A stretch of DNA of 64,000 nt from Protea cynaroides. Lineage: Eukaryota; Streptophyta; Magnoliopsida; Proteales; Proteaceae. Below the pieces are notes generated by a model. It saw only the letters and a list, made by a program, of their open reading frames with translations. It was not told the origin of the DNA and ran no database searches. The DNA lies in the NCBI GenBank assembly GCA_028583415.1, contig CM053266.1, positions 46,192,726 through 46,256,725 of the forward strand, written 5' to 3'. The position numbers and the translations under genes are program-made. The first letter of the stretch is position 1. Each line of letters starts with the position of its first letter. Shown piece by piece: positions 59,668-64,000 of the stretch.

Positions 59668-60430
59668 AGATTGAGTTGAGATCCATATCTTATTTACCAA
59701 AATAAAATAAAATAAAAATTTCCTTGCCTTGCCATTTTAAATATGGTGGTATATCCATCGGCTACGTTCACAGCTGTCACCGATCCTACTGGATAAATCT
59801 CTTCATTGCTGTTGAGCTGGCTCTCAATCGTCATCCTGCTCGTTTTCCGTTAATGTATGTAGTTATTTGTTAGCTGGGACACATGCCCTTGATTGATGGC
59901 TTCGATTTATGCATTGTATATTTGTTTAACTCAATTAGGGTCCCCAGTTCTACCCAAAAAAAAAATAGGGTCCCCAGTTTCCTACGCTATGATTGAAAAT
60001 CAACAAAATAAATGAAAAAAAATATAATATAAAAAGAGTTATATTTGTTGAGGCAATGAAGAATTTGTTTCTATCTCTCTTTTCCTTTTTTTCAATTTTT
60101 ATTTTTCTTTTTTTTTATTGACATTTAAACATAGCATTAATTTCTTTGGTGCGAAATCAATGCGAAATCATTTACGGTTGTTTGATAAAATTCTAGATTT
60201 GGATTATCAGGATTCTGACTCGTAGGGAGTTATTTTCGAGTAGAATCACATTTGGTAAGTCCAATTGGATTCGAGCTCCCAAGGAGTGAATCAGATTCAA
60301 ATTGACTTTAAAATCCAAATTTTTTTAATATAAAAAAAATATTTTTTTTGAAGCAATTTTTGAGAAAAGAAAAAAATAAAAAATAAGTTATCTTCTCACA
60401 CTCTTCCCTTCTTCACGAAACAAAGGCTTA
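59668..60430. other. Intergenic, no gene seen
   Basis: AT-rich with poly-T and poly-A runs. A 14-bp word TAGGGTCCCCAGTT is repeated 29 bp apart (59937 and 59966). No coding exon. Confidence 0.35.
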
Positions 60431-61020
60431 ACCGATGCCACCACCGCTGCCGCCTACGTCACCGCCACCGCCACCGCCGCCACCACCGCCACTGCCACCA
60501 CCGCCGCTGCAGCTGCCGCTGCCACCGCCCCTCCATTAGTGGTTTGTGCACTTCTAGCCTGGTTCATTTGGGTTTCGGGTGTATTGTTTTAGCAATTGCA
60601 AGGAAATTAAAAAGGGGTTTTACCACTTCAGTTTTTGATGAAGTTTGTATTTATAAGCATGAGTTGTTTTCAGCTTCGTTTCCTAGAGTTCTTAGGGTTC
60701 TTATACTTTCTGACTTTCAGTACTTATTATCTCCTTCATGGACCGCAAGATGCATCCATCGCTTGTCATCTAGTTTGTTTCCAAACATTTCTAGCTATTT
60801 CTACAATAGTTCGGCTTTGTGTTTTATCAGTTTGTTGTTTATCCACTCCAAGTTGCAGCTCTTGGCTTTGCCCAGGGGCATCCAATTTTCTCTAGGTTTT
60901 TGTAGGACCTGCTTCTTTTGTAGTTCATTTTGGATGAATGCATTTCACCCTTTTAGGGGGTTTGCACCCAAAAATAAAAAAAAATGTCAAATTCAATTGG
61001 AAATTGTGTTAGCCTGACTT
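60431..61020 (+). other. GCC/ACC trinucleotide repeat followed by an unexplained open frame
   Basis: 60436-60533 is an imperfect GCC/ACC repeat, the most GC-rich short stretch in the region. It is followed by an open frame (about 60544-61017, 157 codons, no clear ATG start at its head) rich in Ser, Phe, Leu and Cys. The frame matches no family I know. Its T-rich texture suggests a transcript 3' region or captured gene fragment more than a coding exon. Confidence 0.3.
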
Positions 61021-61517
61021 ATTCGTCCAAGGATCCCTAATTTTCTTTGTTCCAGTCATTTTACAGAAACTAAATCTCCATTTGATTCCATGTAAAATAG
61101 TGGAAAAGAAATTCCTGTAAAAAAAAGAATTTTTATTGTTTATTTTAACATAAAATGTAAAGAAATGCCTAGAAAATGAAAATTTTACTTTAAGACTCCG
61201 TTTGTTTGCTGGGAGATAAAAGAAAAACCAACTCTCTTTTGCCTCATCCTTAAATATCACTATATTTTAGCCATTAATTAAAAGCATAGAAAAAAAATTA
61301 AACTTGTAAAAATGGTACATATAAAATTTTCATTAAAAATTTTACTTCAAATAAATGGAGCCTAACGAAAATTTCTAACTAAAAAATTCCACATAAAATA
61401 TAATTTAAATATAATTTGTAGAAAAATTTTACAACGAAATAAATGAAGCAAAAAAATAATAAATAAATAAATAGTACCATTACAACCATTTATGATCATT
61501 GATCCCATGGACTAAGG
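61021..61517. other. Intergenic, no gene seen
   Basis: Very AT-rich sequence with many AAAAATT runs. Nothing recognisable. Confidence 0.4.
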
Positions 61518-61808
61518 TTCTCTTTGGTTTGTATTATATAATATATTATAAAATTTATGATTGTTTGGTATGAGTTATAATATCTATTTATAATTAAAAT
61601 AAATCGATATAATTCATTATCTTTAAATAGATGAGTAGTTGTTTATCATTATTAGAATAATCTATTAGGTGATTGTTTATATTTCTCATTATCTAATGTA
61701 TTATGTTTAGTGAAACCAAACGGTCATTATTTATTACTCATAATCTATTATCATAATTGATTTGTCACAAATAACTCATAATACATTATATAATACAAAC
61801 TAAAGAGA
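61518..61808. mobile_element. AT-rich MITE, probably hAT type
   Basis: About 291 bp with inverted ends TCTCTTTGGTTTGTATTATA and TATAATACAAACTAAAGAGA. The flanks are GACTAAGG (61510-61517) and GACTAAGA (61809-61816), an 8-bp target duplication with one mismatch. The interior repeats TTGTTT and ATTATCTA-type words. Confidence 0.6.
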
Positions 61809-61816
61809 GACTAAGA

Positions 61817-62782
61817 CAATAAACCCCATGGTGTGAAGGTATATGAGAGTGTTCACATGCACGAATATGTACTATTCACAAAATTCCATCACCATCAATA
61901 TTTAATGGGTTCCACACTCTACAAATGGGTCCCATATTCTGTGGATGGTGATAGAATCCCATCAAAAGTACATGCACATGCAAGTAAATTGAACTCAATG
62001 TGTCTGCCCCTTAGATTGACTAGTGAGTAGCAAATTTGGCAATGGTACCTATAGCATTCAGAGCCCCGTTTGTTTAGCGGGGTTTTGGTGGGGTGGGAAA
62101 GTTATAAGGTAAAAATCCTACACCAAGTGTGTTTGGAAGAATGGAAAGGGATTTACATGAAATCCAACAAAAAAAACCTCGTCGGTTACTTATCTTTGTA
62201 ATTTCCCCACCTCGACCCTCCAGAAAATCCCATGATATATGGTGCGACTTTGGCACTATAAACAAGGAAAGCCAGCTCCAACGGCTATCTTCATCCTCAG
62301 TCTCTGTTTCGTGGTTGTTTTGTCTCTACTCAATCAGTCTCCTAAGCTTTGGGCTTCTTCTTCTCATCTCAATCACTCTCCTTGTCCATTTCTTGCACTC
62401 ATTCAATCACTCTTAAAAATCCAAAAACCTTATACTTTCTTTTCTCCTCTGCAAACCAGAACTCCTCAAGATGAAATGCAATTTAATTAATAACGAACCA
62501 GAGTAAAAGCCCAAGACATGTTCATGATACCCAGAAGTTGAAATTGAGAAAGCCATAAAATTTGAACAAACCCATCCCCCAAGCTACTCAATTTCTTCAA
62601 TCATACATCCATTCATTTGCTCGACTAAACTCAGAATCTAGGAAAGCCGAAAGCCTAGTTTCTGGAAATAGAGAGTCAATTATTTTTATGATTTCTCATG
62701 TAATGGTGTTTGCGAAGTACCTTTGCTATGGTTCGTGTTCTTCTTGGTAGGAGAGGGTTGAAAACAATTAAGGCTCGGTGGT
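61817..62782. other. Intergenic, no gene seen
   Basis: Contains GCCCCGTTTGTTTAGCGGGG (62063-62082), a small hairpin typical of MITE tips, but the matching far end was not found. No coding exon is supported. Confidence 0.35.
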
Positions 62783-62941
62783 GGATTCAAATCCTCTCAT
62801 GCCCTTCATGCCGACATGAATAAATTCAGTGGTTGTCATTCACTCTGTGAGTATACCAATACATCGGTATGTGCGCACAGTAAACTACAGCCACTGGATT
62901 TCCTCACGCCGGCATAAGGGGCATGAGAGGATTTATTTCCC
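62783..62941. mobile_element. Foldback MITE (ATGCC-tip subfamily), second copy
   Basis: Left end GGATTCAAATCCTCTCATGC and right end GCATGAGAGGATTTATTTCC are inverted. The centre ACCAATACATCGGTATGTG is shared with 44125-44274, confirming a family. Confidence 0.7.
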
Positions 62942-63439
62942 TTGGTGGTGGGTGTCATCAGCCTCCAAAGAGCAAGAACTCGGTGGTGTGGTGTGGTGGT
63001 GGGTGTCATCCCTCTTCATTCGCTCTTCTCCCTTGTTTTCCTGCTCCACCCTTTCTCTCTTCACTTCTTCTGGCCTTCTCTCTGCTTCACACCTCCTCCG
63101 ACTTGGAAGGAGCTCATCTCCAGTTGTACAGTTACTCTAACCGTGATCCAATGGGAGAAACTACACAACTGGAGACGAGTCAAGTCCCTCTCACCTTCCC
63201 TTTGCTCTACACTCTGCCTCTCTTAGTAGAATATATAGGCTTGGCCTGTCTCAAGTTGTGCAGTCGACACAATGAGTGATCCAATGACTGGAAACTGCGC
63301 GTCAAGTGACTCCATTATAAGATCGGATTAGATTATCCCTTGTAGGCGCCAACTCAGGAGATATGATTGGATCAGAATACACCCTGAAAGCGCCAATTCA
63401 AGAGACAATATCAAATAAAAATATACCTTGCATGAATAT
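62942..63439. other. Intergenic, no gene seen
   Basis: Short direct repeats of GGTGGTGGGTGTCATC (62944 and 62996), and a near-palindromic pair CCAGTTGTACAGTTACTC and CAAGTTGTGCAGTCGAC. No coding exon is recognised. Confidence 0.35.
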
Positions 63440-63785
63440 TGTCACACCCCAATTTCGACTGAACCAAAAGTGTGAGTGAACCGTCTCCAAACCACGGCTC
63501 ACACCAGGATCTCAATAGACCGTGTCAACAAACCATTCCAAGCAAACCAACCATAATGAGAGAGTAATAAATAGCAGCGGATTTTAATAAATAAATGAAC
63601 TGAATTTTCTATTTGTAATTAAATAATTATCCAGTTATGTCATCATCCACAATCATAAATAATAATTTATTACATCGTCTATACTCAACTGAAAGAATAA
63701 ATAAATAAATAATTCCTAAAGGAACACACAGAAAGAACACTCGCATGAGACGTCATTGTGAAATCTACATGCAAATTTTATAATT
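63440..63785 (-). mobile_element. Possible antisense LTR end (TGTCACACCCC)
   Basis: TGTCACACCCC is the reverse complement of the GGGGTGTGACA that ends the LTR at 3970. The following AT-rich text with several AATAAA words could be the 3' part of a related LTR in reverse orientation, truncated by the sequence to its right. Confidence 0.4.
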
Positions 63786-64000
63786 TTGGGGACAAAATTT
63801 CTTTTAAGGGTGTGGGAGTTGTAAGACCCGCACTCCATGAACCCGATCTAAACCTTTAATTCATGTCGTAACAGGTCTTTCAATCATCACCGGGCCAGAC
63901 GGGACGAGCGGATGATAATCAGGTACAAAAACGGACCTAAAATATGATTTTTTTTCATACCGGTCTATGGTATCGATGGTACTGGTCGACCAGTATGTCT
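63786..64000 (+). mobile_element. 3' end of a Ty3/gypsy-like element and start of its LTR (cut by window edge)
   Basis: TTTGGGGACAAAATTTCTTT followed by the purine-rich TTAAGGGTGTGGGAG looks like the end of the internal region plus polypurine tract. The LTR starts at 63820 with TGTAAGACCCGCACTCC, the same opening as the solo LTR at 1415, and continues with CAGGTCTTTC and GGTCGACCAGTA-type words. The rest lies outside the window. Confidence 0.65.

Noticed and set aside
60544..61017. Calling the 157-codon frame a gene
   Set aside because: No clear start codon at the head, no known domain, no intron signals tied to it; kept only as an unexplained region.
1..64000. CRISPR arrays, bacterial operons or viral genomes
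   Set aside because: The intron-containing plant genes and plant transposons show a nuclear plant genome. No regularly spaced repeat-spacer array or viral coding domain was seen; the tandem repeats noted are contiguous.

Overview
This window is nuclear DNA from a flowering plant. It has four intron-split genes with GT-AG introns, low gene density, an AT-rich intergenic background, and plant retroelements, MITEs and a SINE. The introns are long (up to 7.4 kb) and filled with transposons. That fits a medium or large angiosperm genome, perhaps a woody or early-diverging eudicot, but the species cannot be fixed from the sequence alone.

Layout. 1-4.7 kb: tandem LTR-like repeat units, one of them interrupted by a 2.6 kb solo LTR with a near-perfect 5-bp target duplication. 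5.3-14.0 kb: a large direct duplication (two units of about 3.1 kb), with a smaller duplication between them and a plastid-type trnM-CAU relic in each large unit. 15.3-23.5 kb (+): GINT1, a GT64 glycosyltransferase acting on sphingolipid head groups; its 5.6 kb intron 2 holds LINE fragments. 26.8-37.6 kb (+): PDK1, an AGC kinase with a PH domain; its 5.5 kb intron 7 holds a complete non-autonomous Copia-like element, with an RTE tail and an Au-type SINE inside it, and a possible organelle-DNA insertion. 40.3-41.7 kb (-): a class I HD-Zip transcription factor of the LMI1/ATHB51/ATHB22 type. 44.8-53.2 kb (-): an F-box/PP2-A protein with a 7.45 kb intron 2. 53.2-64 kb: no credible gene. It holds MITEs, a 1.2 kb Mutator-like element with a perfect 9-bp target duplication nested in a hAT-like element, and, at the right edge, the start of an LTR of the same family as the solo LTR at 1.4 kb.

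The four genes do not form an evident pathway. GINT1 and PDK1 both relate to membrane lipids (GIPC synthesis and phosphoinositide/phosphatidic acid signalling), but their adjacency is probably chance. The main story is intron and intergenic growth by nested transposons. I found no convincing new protein-coding system. The most unusual objects are the nested element in PDK1 intron 7, the Mutator-like element whose interior is built of repeated CTTGAAGCA-type words, and the duplicated 5-14 kb block.

All exon boundaries were set by hand from reading frame, splice sites and family knowledge. No alignment or database search was run.
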